Program-made: the position numbers and the translations under genes
NCBI GenBank assembly: GCA_963697205.1
Contig: CAVONB010000002.1
Span: 1-64,000, forward strand
DNA: 64,000 bases
Source: CAVONB01 sp963697205
GTDB lineage: Bacteria > Pseudomonadota > Alphaproteobacteria > Rhizobiales > Hyphomicrobiaceae
Direction: 5' to 3'
Shown here: piece by piece, positions 25,718-35,505 of the stretch
Layout: the number at the start of each line of letters is the position of its first letter
Position numbering within the stretch: position 1 is the first letter of the stretch
The notes under the pieces: model-generated
Database searches by the model: none
What the model saw: the letters and a program-made list of their open reading frames with translations, nothing else
What the model was told of the DNA's origin: nothing

Positions 25718-27013
25718 ATGTCGAATACGACACCCGCCGCACCAGGCTTCGACACGCTCGCCATCCATGCCGGCGCCGCGCCCGATCCCTCGACGGGCGC
25801 CCGCATCACGCCGATCTATCAGACCGCGTCCTACGTCTTTAACGACGCCGAGCACGCCGCCTCGCTGTTCGGTCTCGAAGCCTTCGGCAACATCTACACC
25901 CGCATCACGAACCCGACGCAGGCCGTGCTCGAAGCCCGCGTCGCCGCACTCGAAGGCGGCACCGCTGCGCTCGCCGTCGCCTCGGGCCACGCGGCCGAGT
26001 TCCTGACGTTCCACACCCTGCTGGAGCCCGGCGACGAGTTCATCGCCGCCCGCCAGCTCTACGGCGGCTCCGTCAACCAGTTCAATCACAGCTACAAGAA
26101 GTTCGACTGGAACGTCGTGTGGGCCGACGCCACCGACCCCGCGTCATTCGAGACGGCCCTGTCGCCGAAGACGCGCGCCATCTTCTGCGAATCCGTCGCC
26201 AACCCCGGCGGCATGGTCGTCGACCTCCCCGCCATCGCCGCAGTCGCCAAGAAGGCCGGCGTGCCCTTCATCGTCGACAACACGATGGCGTCACCCTATC
26301 TGTGCCGCCCCAAGGATTTCGGCGCCGACATCGTCATTCATTCGCTGACGAAGTTCATGGGCGGCCACGGCAACTCCATCGGCGGCGTGATCGTCGATTG
26401 CGGGACCTACGACTGGCTCGGCGCCAAGCATCGCTACAAGACGCTGGTCGATCCCAATCCGTCCTACAACGGCATGAAGCTCGCCGAGACGTTCGGCAAT
26501 TTCGCCTTCGCCATCGCCGCGCGCGTCATGGGGCTGCGCGACATCGGCCCGGCGATCTCGCCGATGAACGCCTGGCTGATCCTCAACGGCATCGAGACGC
26601 TGCCGCTGCGCATGCAGCGCCATTGCGAGAACGCGCTCGCCGTCGCCCAGCATCTCCAGAGGCACCACAAGGTGGCTTGGGTCAACTATGCGGGCCTGCC
26701 CGATGACCCGTCCAACGCCGTGGCCCGCAAGATCTGCCCGAAGGGCGCCGGCGCCGTGTTCACGTTCGGCCTCAAGGGCGGCTACGATGCCGGCGTCAAG
26801 TTCGTGTCGGGACTCAAGATGCTCTCCCACCTCGCCAACATCGGCGACACGCGCAGCCTCGTCATCCACCCCGCCTCGACCACCCACCGCCAGTTGACCG
26901 ACGAGCAGAAGGTGGCAGCCGGCGCCGGCCCCGATGTCGTGCGCCTGTCGATCGGGATCGAGTACGTGGCCGATATCATCGGCGACATCGATCAGGCTCT
27001 CGCCGCGGCGTGA
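25718..27013 (+). CDS. metY: O-acetylhomoserine aminocarboxypropyltransferase (O-acetylhomoserine sulfhydrylase)
   Basis: 431 residues, the length of MetY rather than the shorter MetB/MetZ. It makes homocysteine from O-acetylhomoserine and sulfide using PLP. Motifs include FDTLAIHAGAAPDPSTGAR, PIYQTASYVF, SGHAAEFLTFHTLL and IHSLTKFMGGHGNSIGG with the PLP lysine. GTRSLVIHPAST-type C-terminal substrate residues appear as DTRSLVIHPASTTHRQL. Ribosome-binding site AAGGAG lies 7 nt before the ATG. Ends at a strong terminator; probably monocistronic. Confidence 0.95.
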   Translation: MSNTTPAAPGFDTLAIHAGAAPDPSTGARITPIYQTASYVFNDAEHAASLFGLEAFGNIYTRITNPTQAVLEARVAALEGGTAALAVASGHAAEFLTFHTLLEPGDEFIAARQLYGGSVNQFNHSYKKFDWNVVWADATDPASFETALSPKTRAIFCESVANPGGMVVDLPAIAAVAKKAGVPFIVDNTMASPYLCRPKDFGADIVIHSLTKFMGGHGNSIGGVIVDCGTYDWLGAKHRYKTLVDPNPSYNGMKLAETFGNFAFAIAARVMGLRDIGPAISPMNAWLILNGIETLPLRMQRHCENALAVAQHLQRHHKVAWVNYAGLPDDPSNAVARKICPKGAGAVFTFGLKGGYDAGVKFVSGLKMLSHLANIGDTRSLVIHPASTTHRQLTDEQKVAAGAGPDVVRLSIGIEYVADIIGDIDQALAAA

Positions 27014-27047
27014 GCTGCCGGCATTCCAGGGATCGGGACAAAAGACG

Positions 27048-27078
27048 GGGCGCCGGTTGGACCGGCGCCCCGCTTTCT
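27048..27078 (+). terminator. Rho-independent terminator after metY
   Basis: A perfect 11-bp stem GGGGCGCCGGT / ACCGGCGCCCC with a TGG loop, followed by GCTTTCT. It lies 35 bp after the metY stop. Confidence 0.92.
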
Positions 27079-27145
27079 CACAACAGCGGCATCAAGGCTC
27101 GTAACGACCCATCCCGCTTAAGCCGACAAACTCACCGACTGAAAC

Positions 27146-27952
27146 TCACTGGGTTGAAACGGCCCGGTTGGGCGCCTTCACGGTGCTCTGGCTGAGCTTG
27201 GCCCCGCCCGCGACGCGATTGCCCAGGCCATTCACCACCGTCACCGTCGTGCCGATCTTGGCGATCGACGCCAGATGCATCACTTCGTCGTTCATCATCC
27301 GGAAGCAACCCGACGAAGCCGCCCGGCCGATCGACTTGGGATCGTTGGTGCCGTGGATTCGGTAGAGCGTCGAGCCGAGATAAAGCGCCACGGCGCCGAG
27401 AGGATTGCGGATACCGCCCGTCATCTTGTCGGGCAGGCGCGGATCGCGCTCCTTCATCTCCGCGGGCGGATGCCAATCGGGCCAGGCCTGCTTACGCGAG
27501 ATCTTCTCCACGCCCGTCCAGGCGAAGCCTTCGCGACCAACCGAGATGCGATAGACGTAGGCTTGGCCGCCGGGCAGCACGTAGTAGAGCCGCCGCGCCT
27601 TGCTATCGATGACGATGGAATTCGACTTGTAGGGGGCCCTGAACGCGATCACCGGCGGCGCCTCGGGATCGATGTCGGGACGCGGACCGCCGGTCAGCAA
27701 CTTGGCGTTCTGCGGCTTGTCGTCATCGTCATCGTCGTTGCTGGAAAAGAACGGTGCCACCGACTGCTGCGGCGCCGCAGCCCCCCGCCGACCCTGACGC
27801 ACGACGCGCCGAGACGCCTCGGTGGGAGAGTTGAGAGCACCAGACGCCCAATCCGGCCATCCCTGTGCCTGCACAGGCGCCGGCGCCGCCAGCACCGCGC
27901 CCACGGCCCCCACGGCGACCGCAAAAAACGACTTCACGACCTTACGCAACAT
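27146..27952 (-). CDS. L,D-transpeptidase (YkuD domain), exported
   Basis: 268 residues from the ATG at 27952 (GGAG 7 nt upstream; in-frame TTG and GTG lie a few codons earlier). The signal peptide is MLRKVVKSFFAVAVGAVGAV, cleaved near VQAQG. After a variable linker the YkuD catalytic domain begins around APYKSNSIVIDSKARRLYYV and carries the active-site HGTNDP and SSGCFRM(M) motifs with the catalytic Cys. These enzymes make 3-3 peptidoglycan cross-links or anchor lipoproteins in the periplasm. Divergent from the GT87-like gene; single gene. Confidence 0.93.
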   Translation of the reverse strand: MLRKVVKSFFAVAVGAVGAVLAAPAPVQAQGWPDWASGALNSPTEASRRVVRQGRRGAAAPQQSVAPFFSSNDDDDDDKPQNAKLLTGGPRPDIDPEAPPVIAFRAPYKSNSIVIDSKARRLYYVLPGGQAYVYRISVGREGFAWTGVEKISRKQAWPDWHPPAEMKERDPRLPDKMTGGIRNPLGAVALYLGSTLYRIHGTNDPKSIGRAASSGCFRMMNDEVMHLASIAKIGTTVTVVNGLGNRVAGGAKLSQSTVKAPNRAVSTQ

Positions 27953-28245
27953 ACCGGACTCCACCAATCCTGACTGTCGACACCCGTGACCAGTTCCTCA
28001 TAGATTCAAGCCACTGGGAAATTCTGCGAAAGCGATTTCTAAAGCAGACCACCACCGAAGGCGACCCCCTTTTCGACCGGCACATCGTCGCCGCCCCGCG
28101 CCGCCGCCGTGCCGATACGTGTTATGCTCACCAATCCGTGTGTCGATCGTGAACGCGCGAGCCGTTAGACCCCAAATTTGAACAAGCGCCTGGCAGTCCT
28201 GCCGGCCCGTCCCGGCAGCCCCCCAATCGCGAGGTGCACACGATC

Positions 28246-29572
28246 ATGACCGCAGCAGACACCGACACGCCCGCCGGGCGCATACCGTTTCACCTTCTGA
28301 TGCTGGCAGCCGGCCTCCTCGCCGTCACTGTCGCAGCCGCCGTCCTCCTGCATCGCCAATCCAACGCCGGCTACGTTGCCACGCACATTGTCCACGCCGT
28401 GTTGTATGGTGCCGCCGTGCTCCTGCTCGTCTGGCGCCCCCTGCACGGCCGCTGGCTGGCTGCCCTGCTGCTGGTTGCCGTCGCGATGCGTCTGATCGCA
28501 CTGACTGCCCCCCCGACGCTGACCACGGATGCCTACCGCTACGTCTGGGACGGACGCGTCCAGGCCGATGGCATCAATCCCTATCTCTACGTCCCCGCCG
28601 ACCCCGCGCTCGCCCATCTGCGCGACCGCGAGATCTTCCCCAACATCAACCGCGCGGAGACCCATCCCACGATCTATCCGCCCGTCGCGGAGATGAGCTT
28701 CTTCCTGGGCACCCGCCTGATCGACGCCATTCGCGGCCAGCAAATCGTGATGTTGGCCTTCGATCTCGTCGCGATCGCCGCCATCCTGGCTTGGCTGGGA
28801 ATCGCCGGTTTGCCGCGCGAGCGCGTATTGATCTACGCTTGGCATCCGCTGACGGTGTGGGAATTCGCCGGCATGGCACACGTCGACGCCGTCGGCGTCG
28901 CCTTCCTCAGCCTGGCCTGCCTCGCCGGCGCACGCGGCCGGCAGGCGCTGGCCGGCATCGCATTCGCTGCAGCCGGATTGGTCAAATACCACTACGTCCT
29001 GTTCGTGCCCGCGGTCTGGCGGCGATGGCGCTTCAGCCTGCCGCTCGCCATGGCTGCGGCGGTGCTCGCGTTCTACCTGCCCTACATTTCCGCCGGCCCC
29101 AAGCTGCTGGGCTCGCTCTTCACCCACCTGGGCGAGGAAGGCTATCAGGACGGCTATGGCTTCTATCTCGTCGGCATGCCGCGTCACCTGGGCCTGCCCT
29201 TTATCCCGCCGAAGGTGTTCGCCGGCCTTGCCGCCCTCGGCCTCGCCGCCGCCGGCTTGGCCTCGGCCCTGCGGCGCGATCCCGAAAACGTTTCGCCGGG
29301 CTGGCTGCTGGCCCTGGGAACGGCATTCGTGATTCTCGGTCTCGCCGCACTACCCCTGGTACTACACCATGGTGTTGCCGCTGCTGTGCATCCGGCTCTA
29401 TGTGCCCCTGCTTTGGGTGACACTGGTCGTCTCGCTGATCTATCTGGACGTGACCAGCGTGTTGGAGCCGTTCACCGTCCTCAAGGTCTTCACGGCGATG
29501 TTCGGCGGCTTCGCCATCCTGGCGGCCCTCGACCTGTGGTGGCACCGCCGGGCGAAGCCACAGCTGCCGTGA
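28246..29572 (+). pseudogene. GT87-like polyprenol-phosphate-dependent glycosyltransferase, frameshifted near the C-terminus
   Basis: From the ATG at 28246 the frame encodes a polytopic membrane protein of the mannosyltransferase GT-C type, with the loop LTTDAYRYVWDGRVQADGIN (acidic catalytic region) and HPTIYPPVAE. At about 29340 the reading frame drifts into a hydrophilic sequence, while the adjacent frame supplies SPHYPWYYTM (conserved GT-C motif) and the last two membrane helices, ending at 29572 with ...WWHRRAKPQLP. One missing base restores VILGLSPHYPWYY. Unrepaired, the frame would run to 29622 with an abnormal tail. Such proteins use polyprenyl-linked sugar donors at the periplasmic face. 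Confidence 0.78.
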
Positions 29573-29699
29573 CTGCGCTGCCGGGCCCGCCTGACGCGAC
29601 AACCGCTGCGCCAACCTGCTAGAAGCAGGCTTCCCGATCACGCGGCTCGCGCCGGCCAACCCGGCCGACCCCTTCGTTGCACCTCGCGCCGGAGACGTC

Positions 29700-30533
29700 A
29701 TGCCCACAAAACGCGCCTGCATCGTCGGCTGGCCCGCCCGCCATTCGCGCTCGCCCAAGCTGCACGGCTATTGGCTGCAGCGCTATGGCATCGACGGCGC
29801 GTATGGGATCGAGGAGGTCCCTCCCGAGGAGCTGGAAGCCTTCTTTGCCACGCTCGGCGCGCGCGGCTACGTCGGCTGCAACGTGACCATGCCCCACAAG
29901 GAGGCGGCCTTCCGCATGTCGCAGCCCGACGCCGGCGCCCGCGCCGTCGGCGCCGCCAACACGCTCTGGCTCGACGGCGGCACGCTGCGCTCCACCAATA
30001 CCGACGTCGAAGGCTTCCTCGGCGCGCTCGATGCCGCCGCGCCCGACTGGGATGGCGATGTCTCGAGCGCCGTGGTGCTCGGCGCCGGCGGCGCTGCACG
30101 CGCCATCGTCTTCGCGCTGATCGCCCGCGGCATCGCGCGCATTCATCTGGCCAACCGCACCTACGAGACGGCCGCCGCCTTCCGCGAGCGCTTCGGCGAG
30201 CGTGTCGTACCCGCACGCTGGGACGAGGTCCCACGCCTGCTGGACGGTGCGCGGCTGATCGTGAACACGACCTCGCTCGGCATGAAAGGGCACCCGCCGC
30301 TCGCCGTCGACGTCTCGCGCTTCGCCCCCGACGCCATCGTCTCCGACATCGTCTACGTGCCGCTCCAAACGCCCTTGCTGACGGCGGCCCGGGCGCGCGG
30401 GCTCAGAACCGCCAACGGCCTCGATATGCTCCTGCATCAGGCCGTGCGCGGATTTGAACTGTGGTTCGGCGTACGCCCGGAAGTGACGCAGGACCTGTTC
30501 GACCTGATCGCCGCCGACATCGCGGCCTCCTGA
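29700..30533 (+). CDS. aroE: Shikimate dehydrogenase
   Basis: 277 residues, standard length. It reduces 3-dehydroshikimate to shikimate with NADPH. Visible motifs: GWPARHSRSPKLHGYWL for substrate binding, VGCNVTMPHKEAA with catalytic Lys67, STNTDVEGF with catalytic Asp102, and the nucleotide-binding VVLGAGGAARAIVFAL with LANRTYET. The C-terminal GLDMLLHQAVRGFELW is also typical. Its neighbours are not aromatic biosynthesis genes, so it may be a second, catabolic-type shikimate dehydrogenase, which cannot be decided from sequence. Confidence 0.94.
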   Translation: MPTKRACIVGWPARHSRSPKLHGYWLQRYGIDGAYGIEEVPPEELEAFFATLGARGYVGCNVTMPHKEAAFRMSQPDAGARAVGAANTLWLDGGTLRSTNTDVEGFLGALDAAAPDWDGDVSSAVVLGAGGAARAIVFALIARGIARIHLANRTYETAAAFRERFGERVVPARWDEVPRLLDGARLIVNTTSLGMKGHPPLAVDVSRFAPDAIVSDIVYVPLQTPLLTAARARGLRTANGLDMLLHQAVRGFELWFGVRPEVTQDLFDLIAADIAAS

Positions 30534-30562
30534 ACGCGGCGGCCCCGATCAACTCACCACCG

Positions 30563-31474
30563 TCAGCGCCGGCGCGACGCCTTGAACTGGCCCAACTCCC
30601 GCTCCAGCCGGGAGAGGAACTGTGAGATCGCGGTCGGCAGGCGGCGGCCTGCCAGCACACTGATGTCCATGGAGCACTGATTGAGCGCGCGGTCCGTGAT
30701 CGCCACGGCGACGACCTCGCCTGCGCGGACCTCGCGCTGATAGGACATGCCCGGAAGCATCGTGATGCCAACACCCGACCGGGCGAAACCGCGCAGGGCC
30801 TCGATCGAGTTCGTCTCCAGCGCCGGCACGAGCGATTGACCGAGCCGTCGGCACTGCTCGTCGATCAGCCGTCGTATCCCGAATCCGGGTTCCGGAGTCG
30901 CCACCGGATAGGACAACACCTCCGTCAGCGAAACCTGAGGTCGTCGCGCCAGTGGATGCCCGGGGCGCAACAGCGCGGCAAGCGGATCGCGGATCCGCTG
31001 GACGAAGCGCACCGCGGCATCCGGCTGCGCATGAAACGACACGCCGATATCCACCGTGCTGCTGCTCACCGCAGAGATCACGTCGTCGGTACCCGTAGTG
31101 ACGAGACTGAAGCGGATGCCCGGATAATCCTCGCGGAAGCTCGCCATCACTTTGGTCATGATGTCCGACACGATGCCCTCGATCGTGGCGATCCGCACTA
31201 CGCCTCTGCGCAGGCCCTGCAGATCGGCCAGCTCACTGCGCACACGGTCGGCTTCCAGGCTGACGATCTGCGCGTAGCGCGCGTAGATCTCACCTGCTGC
31301 CGTCAGCGTCATGCCGCGCGGCTTGCGCTCGAACAGCGGCACGCCCAGTTCGTCCTCCAGATTGCGGATCTGCCGGCTCAGCGCCGACGGCGCGATGTTC
31401 AGCCGCTCGCTCGCCTCACGGATGGAACCGCAGCGCACCACCTCGACGAACGACTGGATCGAGTGGCCGGACAT
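30563..31474 (-). CDS. LysR-family transcriptional regulator
   Basis: 303 residues from the ATG at 31474, which has AGGAGG 8 nt upstream; the open frame extends a further 53 codons upstream without family similarity. The N-terminal winged HTH reads SIQSFVEVVRCGSIREASERL ... PSALSRQIRNLEDELGVPLFER. The C-terminal periplasmic-binding-like domain binds an effector. It is divergent from the Liv-type operon beginning 219 bp away and so probably controls it. A CCGTT/AACGG dyad with 11-nt spacing lies between them near 31583-31605. Confidence 0.92.
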   Translation of the reverse strand: MSGHSIQSFVEVVRCGSIREASERLNIAPSALSRQIRNLEDELGVPLFERKPRGMTLTAAGEIYARYAQIVSLEADRVRSELADLQGLRRGVVRIATIEGIVSDIMTKVMASFREDYPGIRFSLVTTGTDDVISAVSSSTVDIGVSFHAQPDAAVRFVQRIRDPLAALLRPGHPLARRPQVSLTEVLSYPVATPEPGFGIRRLIDEQCRRLGQSLVPALETNSIEALRGFARSGVGITMLPGMSYQREVRAGEVVAVAITDRALNQCSMDISVLAGRRLPTAISQFLSRLERELGQFKASRRR

Positions 31475-31693
31475 GGGTGCCGCCTCCTGTGAAGCCAATT
31501 CCGCCCGTGGCAGCGCAGCCTGCCCCGCGCCGACCGATAGGGCACATGCCGACTGTTCCCTCTTCGTACAGAAAACGCAAGTTCCGTTGCCGAAATTAGA
31601 ACGGTCCGGGCGATAATTTGCGCTTGTCGTCACCCCCGCGCCGTTTCACTCTTGAGGCGCATATTGCCGTCTTTCGAAGGAAGGAATGCCGAG

Positions 31694-32899
31694 ATGATCA
31701 AACAAGGTAGTCTGGTTACGACGACGATCGCGATCCTCGCTTCGGCCTTGCTGACCTCACAGACCGCAGCGGCTCAGGACGTCATCCGCGTCGGTGCGCC
31801 TCTGCCGCTCACCGGCCCGTTGTCGCCGGAGGGCCTCAAGCAGCAGCGCGGCTACAATCTGTGGGCCGAGACCGCCAACGCGAAGGGCGGCATCAAGGCT
31901 GGCGGCAAGACCTACAAGGTCGAGATCGTATTCGTCGACTACGCCTCCAACACGCCGCGCGCGGTACAATCCGCCGAGCGCCTGATCACCGAGGACAAGG
32001 TCAACTTCCTGTTCTCGCCCTTCGGATCCGGCGCGGCGAAGGCGGCCAGCGCCGTCTCCGAGAAATACGCCATTCCCACGATCGCCGCGACCGCCTCCTC
32101 CGAGCAGGTCTATAACCAGGGCTATAAGTTCCTCTTCGGGACCTTCACGCCCAACCAGACGCTGACCGAGCCGCTGTCCACGATCGTCAACGACAAGTAC
32201 AAGGACATCAAGCGCGTCGCCATTCTGGCGCGCAACGATCTCTTCCCGCTCGCCATCGCCCAGGAGATGGAAAAATCCGCCAAGAAACGCGGACTGGAGA
32301 TCACGACGTTCGAGCGCTACGCTATCGGCGCTCTCGACCACGCCGCCGCCATCACCCAGATGCGCGCCGCACAGCCCGACTGGGTGTTCGCCACCGGCTA
32401 CATCAACGACCTCATCCTCATCCGCAAGCAGATGAACGACCTCGGTCTGCGCCCGAAGATCATCACGATGATCGCAGGGCCCGCCTATCGCGAGTTCATC
32501 GAAGCCGGCGGCCCGCTGGCGGAGAACATCTCGAGCGCAGCCTGGTGGCACCCCGCCGTGCGCTATAAGGGCAAGGATATCTTCGGCACCACCGAGGCCT
32601 TTAACGCAGCCTTTGAGGCCAAGCACAAGAGAGAGGCCGACTATACCGAGGCGTCCTCCGCGGCAGCCGGCGCCATCCTGCAGCTCGCCATCGAGCAGGC
32701 CAACACGACCGATCCCAAGAAAGTGCGCGACGCTCTCGCCGCGATGGACGTGGAAACCTTCTACGGCAGGGTTAAGTTCGCCGCGACCGGCCAGATCACG
32801 TCTCTGGAGCCCCCGGTATTCCAGATCCAGGGTGGCAAGCCTGTCGTGATCCATCCTGCCGGCATCAAGCAGGGTGATTTCAAGCTGATGGCGAAGTGA
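31694..32899 (+). CDS. Branched-chain amino acid-type ABC transporter substrate-binding protein (LivJ-like)
   Basis: 401 residues; the ATG at 31694 is preceded by AAGGAAGGA. A signal peptide (about residues 1-28, cleaving at AAAQD) leads to a type 1 periplasmic-binding fold: IRVGAPLPLTGPLSPEG, ANAKGGIKAGGKTYKVEIVF and later ATASSEQVYNQGYKFLFG. Despite the name, family members bind many amino acids, amides and aromatic acids. First gene of a five-component operon; divergent LysR upstream. Confidence 0.93.
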   Translation: MIKQGSLVTTTIAILASALLTSQTAAAQDVIRVGAPLPLTGPLSPEGLKQQRGYNLWAETANAKGGIKAGGKTYKVEIVFVDYASNTPRAVQSAERLITEDKVNFLFSPFGSGAAKAASAVSEKYAIPTIAATASSEQVYNQGYKFLFGTFTPNQTLTEPLSTIVNDKYKDIKRVAILARNDLFPLAIAQEMEKSAKKRGLEITTFERYAIGALDHAAAITQMRAAQPDWVFATGYINDLILIRKQMNDLGLRPKIITMIAGPAYREFIEAGGPLAENISSAAWWHPAVRYKGKDIFGTTEAFNAAFEAKHKREADYTEASSAAAGAILQLAIEQANTTDPKKVRDALAAMDVETFYGRVKFAATGQITSLEPPVFQIQGGKPVVIHPAGIKQGDFKLMAK

Positions 32900-32963
32900 C
32901 AACCTCATCGAGGCGGCGCCAGTGCGCCGCCTCGGCCGCAGCCCCGTCAACAAGCATGAAGCA

Positions 32964-33830
32964 ATGATCTATCTGCAGATCCTGGCGAACGGCGTCGTGC
33001 TGGGCGGTCTTTACGCCTGCATCGCGGTCGGCTTCTCCCTCGTCTGGGGCGTGCTCAACGTCATCAATATCCTGCACGGCACGTTCATCGTGCTGGGCTC
33101 CTACGTGGCCTTCTTCGCCTACAGCTACGCCGGCATCCATCCCTTCGCCGCCGCGCTGGTCGCCGGCGCCGTGCTCTATGCTCTGGGATATGCGCTCCAG
33201 CTCTCGATGATCAATCGGGTCATCGCCGCGCCGGTGCTGATTACCCTGACGCTCACCTTCGGCCTCGATCTCGTCTTGAACAACGCGATGCTCGTCGCCT
33301 TCACGGCCGATTACCGCAAGATCAATCTCGCCAATCCCCTGGGATCCATTGAGATCGGGCCCGTGTTCCTGCCGGGAGACCGCGTCGCCGCGACTGCGCT
33401 CGCGCTGCTTCTCACCGCCCTGCTTTACTGGCTGCTGCGCAACACGCGCATCGGCCGCGCCATCGTCGCCGTCCGCATGGATCGCGACGCGGCAACGCTG
33501 ATGGGCGTCGACGTCAGGCAGGTCAGCGCGGTGACGTTCGGCATCGGCGCGCTGATGGCCGGCGCCGCCGGTGCGCTGCTGAGCATCGTCTATCCCATCT
33601 CGCCGTTGAACAGCTCGCTGTTTCTCGGCAAGGCATTCGTCGTCTGCGTGCTGGGCGGCCTCGGCAGCGTCCCCGGCGCGATGGTCGGCGGTCTGGTGCT
33701 CGGCATCATCGAGAGCTTCGGCGCGTTCTGGTTCGGCCCCGAGCACGCGGTCACGCTGTCCTTCGGCCTGCTCCTGATCCTGCTCTTCGTGCGCCCCAGC
33801 GGCCTGCTCGGAAAGAGGGGGTACGAATGA
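32964..33830 (+). CDS. Liv-type ABC transporter permease (LivH-like)
   Basis: 288 residues from the ATG at 32964 (an in-frame GTG at 32922 is less likely). About eight membrane helices; starts with IYLQILANGVVLGGLYACIA and has the conserved GLNTxxx-type region LNVINILHGTFIVLGSYVAF. Ends with a 4-bp overlap with the next permease. Confidence 0.93.
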   Translation: MIYLQILANGVVLGGLYACIAVGFSLVWGVLNVINILHGTFIVLGSYVAFFAYSYAGIHPFAAALVAGAVLYALGYALQLSMINRVIAAPVLITLTLTFGLDLVLNNAMLVAFTADYRKINLANPLGSIEIGPVFLPGDRVAATALALLLTALLYWLLRNTRIGRAIVAVRMDRDAATLMGVDVRQVSAVTFGIGALMAGAAGALLSIVYPISPLNSSLFLGKAFVVCVLGGLGSVPGAMVGGLVLGIIESFGAFWFGPEHAVTLSFGLLLILLFVRPSGLLGKRGYE

Positions 33831-34756
33831 GAGACTGGCTGATCCTCGCCGTCGCCGCCGTCCTCATGTCCGCACTCGCGCTCAGCGGCGAGAACTATCT
33901 CCTGCGCGTCGCCACGATCATGTGCATGTACGCGACGCTGGCCCAGTCGTGGAATTTCATTGGCGGCTTCACGGGCTATCCCTCGTTCGCGACCGCCGCC
34001 TTCTTCGGCCTCGGCGCCTACACGTCGGGCGTGTTGCAGAACCAGGGCGTGCCGATGCTGGCCGGCTGGGGCCTGGCGGGCCTGGCGGCACTGCTGTTCG
34101 CAGCCGTCATCGGCGGCGCAATCCTCCACCTGCGCGGACATTACTTCGCCATCGCCAGCCTCATCATCGCTGAGATGCTGCGCGAGATCGTCAACACGAC
34201 GCCCGACCTCACGGGCGGCGGTATGGGCCTCAACCTGCCCATCCTGCGCGTCGACGTCGGCGCCCAGGCACAGCTCTTCTATCTTTCCATGCTCTCGGTC
34301 GCCGTCGCCGCTACCGCGACCGCAATCGTGCTTGCCAACAGCAAGCTCGGCTTCGGCCTGCGCTGCATACAGCAGAACGAGGACGCCGCCAGCATCCTCG
34401 GCGTGAACACCTATGCCTACAAGACCGCGGCGTTCTCGCTGTCGGCCGTCTACGTCGGCGTCGCCGGTGGCATCTATGCATCGTGGGTCAACTACATCGA
34501 GCCGCCCGACGTTTTCGACATCCTGATTGCCGTCAAGCCGCTCGTCATGGTGCTGCTGGGCGGGATCGGCACGATTTTCGGTCCCGCGATCGGCGCCGTC
34601 ATCCTGCTGGCCTTCGAGGAAATCGTCTGGCGCAACTTCCTGACCGTGCATGCCGCAGCGCTCGGCGTCATCATCATCCTTCTCGTCCTGTTCCTGCCGA
34701 ACGGCATCCTGGCCCTCGTGCGCAACCAGCTGGCAAAGCGCGGGGCCCGCGCATGA
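33827..34756 (+). CDS. Liv-type ABC transporter permease (LivM-like)
   Basis: 309 residues with about nine to ten membrane helices. It contains the typical LivM segments ATLAQSWNFIGGFTGYPSFA and GIYASWVNYIEPPDVFDI. It overlaps both neighbours by 4 bp, indicating translational coupling in the operon. Confidence 0.93.
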   Translation: MRDWLILAVAAVLMSALALSGENYLLRVATIMCMYATLAQSWNFIGGFTGYPSFATAAFFGLGAYTSGVLQNQGVPMLAGWGLAGLAALLFAAVIGGAILHLRGHYFAIASLIIAEMLREIVNTTPDLTGGGMGLNLPILRVDVGAQAQLFYLSMLSVAVAATATAIVLANSKLGFGLRCIQQNEDAASILGVNTYAYKTAAFSLSAVYVGVAGGIYASWVNYIEPPDVFDILIAVKPLVMVLLGGIGTIFGPAIGAVILLAFEEIVWRNFLTVHAAALGVIIILLVLFLPNGILALVRNQLAKRGARA

Positions 34757-35505
34757 CCGCACTTCTTTCATTAGCGGGCGTCTCTCGGCGTTTCGGCGGC
34801 CTCGACGCGGTCAGCAACGTCACCCTGGACGTCAAGGAAGGCGAGGTCGTCGGCCTCATCGGCCCCAATGGTGCGGGAAAAACGACGTTGATCAACGTCA
34901 TCACGGGCGTGCATCCCGCAACCGCCGGTCGCATCAGCTTCCAGGGACGCGAGACGACGCGGCTGCGCCCGCACCAGATCGCCCGCCTCGGATTGGCCCG
35001 CACGTTCCAGATCGTGCAGCCGTTTCCGCTGATGACCGTTCTCGACAACGTCGCCGCCGGTGCTCTCTTTGCCGGCCATGCGGGCACACCCCGGGAGGCC
35101 CGCGCACAAGCCCGCGAGCATCTGACCTTCACCGGGCTCGCCGACGCCAGCGATCGCCCGGCCGCCACGCTCACACTTGCGCAACGCAAGCGCCTCGAGC
35201 TCGCCAAGAGCCTGGCGATGCGGCCCAAGCTCCTCATGCTCGACGAGGTCAATGCGGGCCTCAATCCCACCGAGATCGACGAGGCCTTGCGCATGATCCA
35301 TACGATCGCAAGCCGGGGCGTAACAATCATCGTCGTCGAGCATCTGATGAAAGTGGTCCTGTCGATCGCCCGGCGCATCGTCGTGCTGCACCACGGCGAG
35401 CTGATCGCCGACGGCGCGCCCGATGTCGTCCTGCGCGATCCCCAAGTCATTGAAGCCTACCTCGGCTCCAAATATGCCGCCGCCCACGGTGGAGGTGCGT
35501 CGTGA
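34753..35505 (+). CDS. Liv-type ABC transporter ATP-binding protein (LivG-like)
   Basis: 250 residues; the ATG at 34753 lies in the livM-like stop. Walker A is GPNGAGKTTL, the Q-loop follows RTFQIVQPF, Walker B is LLMLDEVNAGLNP and the switch His is in VVEHLMK. The signature helix reads TLTLAQRKRLELAKSLA, a divergent form of the usual LivG signature. Confidence 0.93.
   Translation: MTALLSLAGVSRRFGGLDAVSNVTLDVKEGEVVGLIGPNGAGKTTLINVITGVHPATAGRISFQGRETTRLRPHQIARLGLARTFQIVQPFPLMTVLDNVAAGALFAGHAGTPREARAQAREHLTFTGLADASDRPAATLTLAQRKRLELAKSLAMRPKLLMLDEVNAGLNPTEIDEALRMIHTIASRGVTIIVVEHLMKVVLSIARRIVVLHHGELIADGAPDVVLRDPQVIEAYLGSKYAAAHGGGAS

Noticed and set aside
31501..31520. Second sigma-54 promoter (TGGCAG...) before the Liv-type operon
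   Set aside because: The GG-GC spacing is 11 instead of 10 nt and the -24 element is poor.
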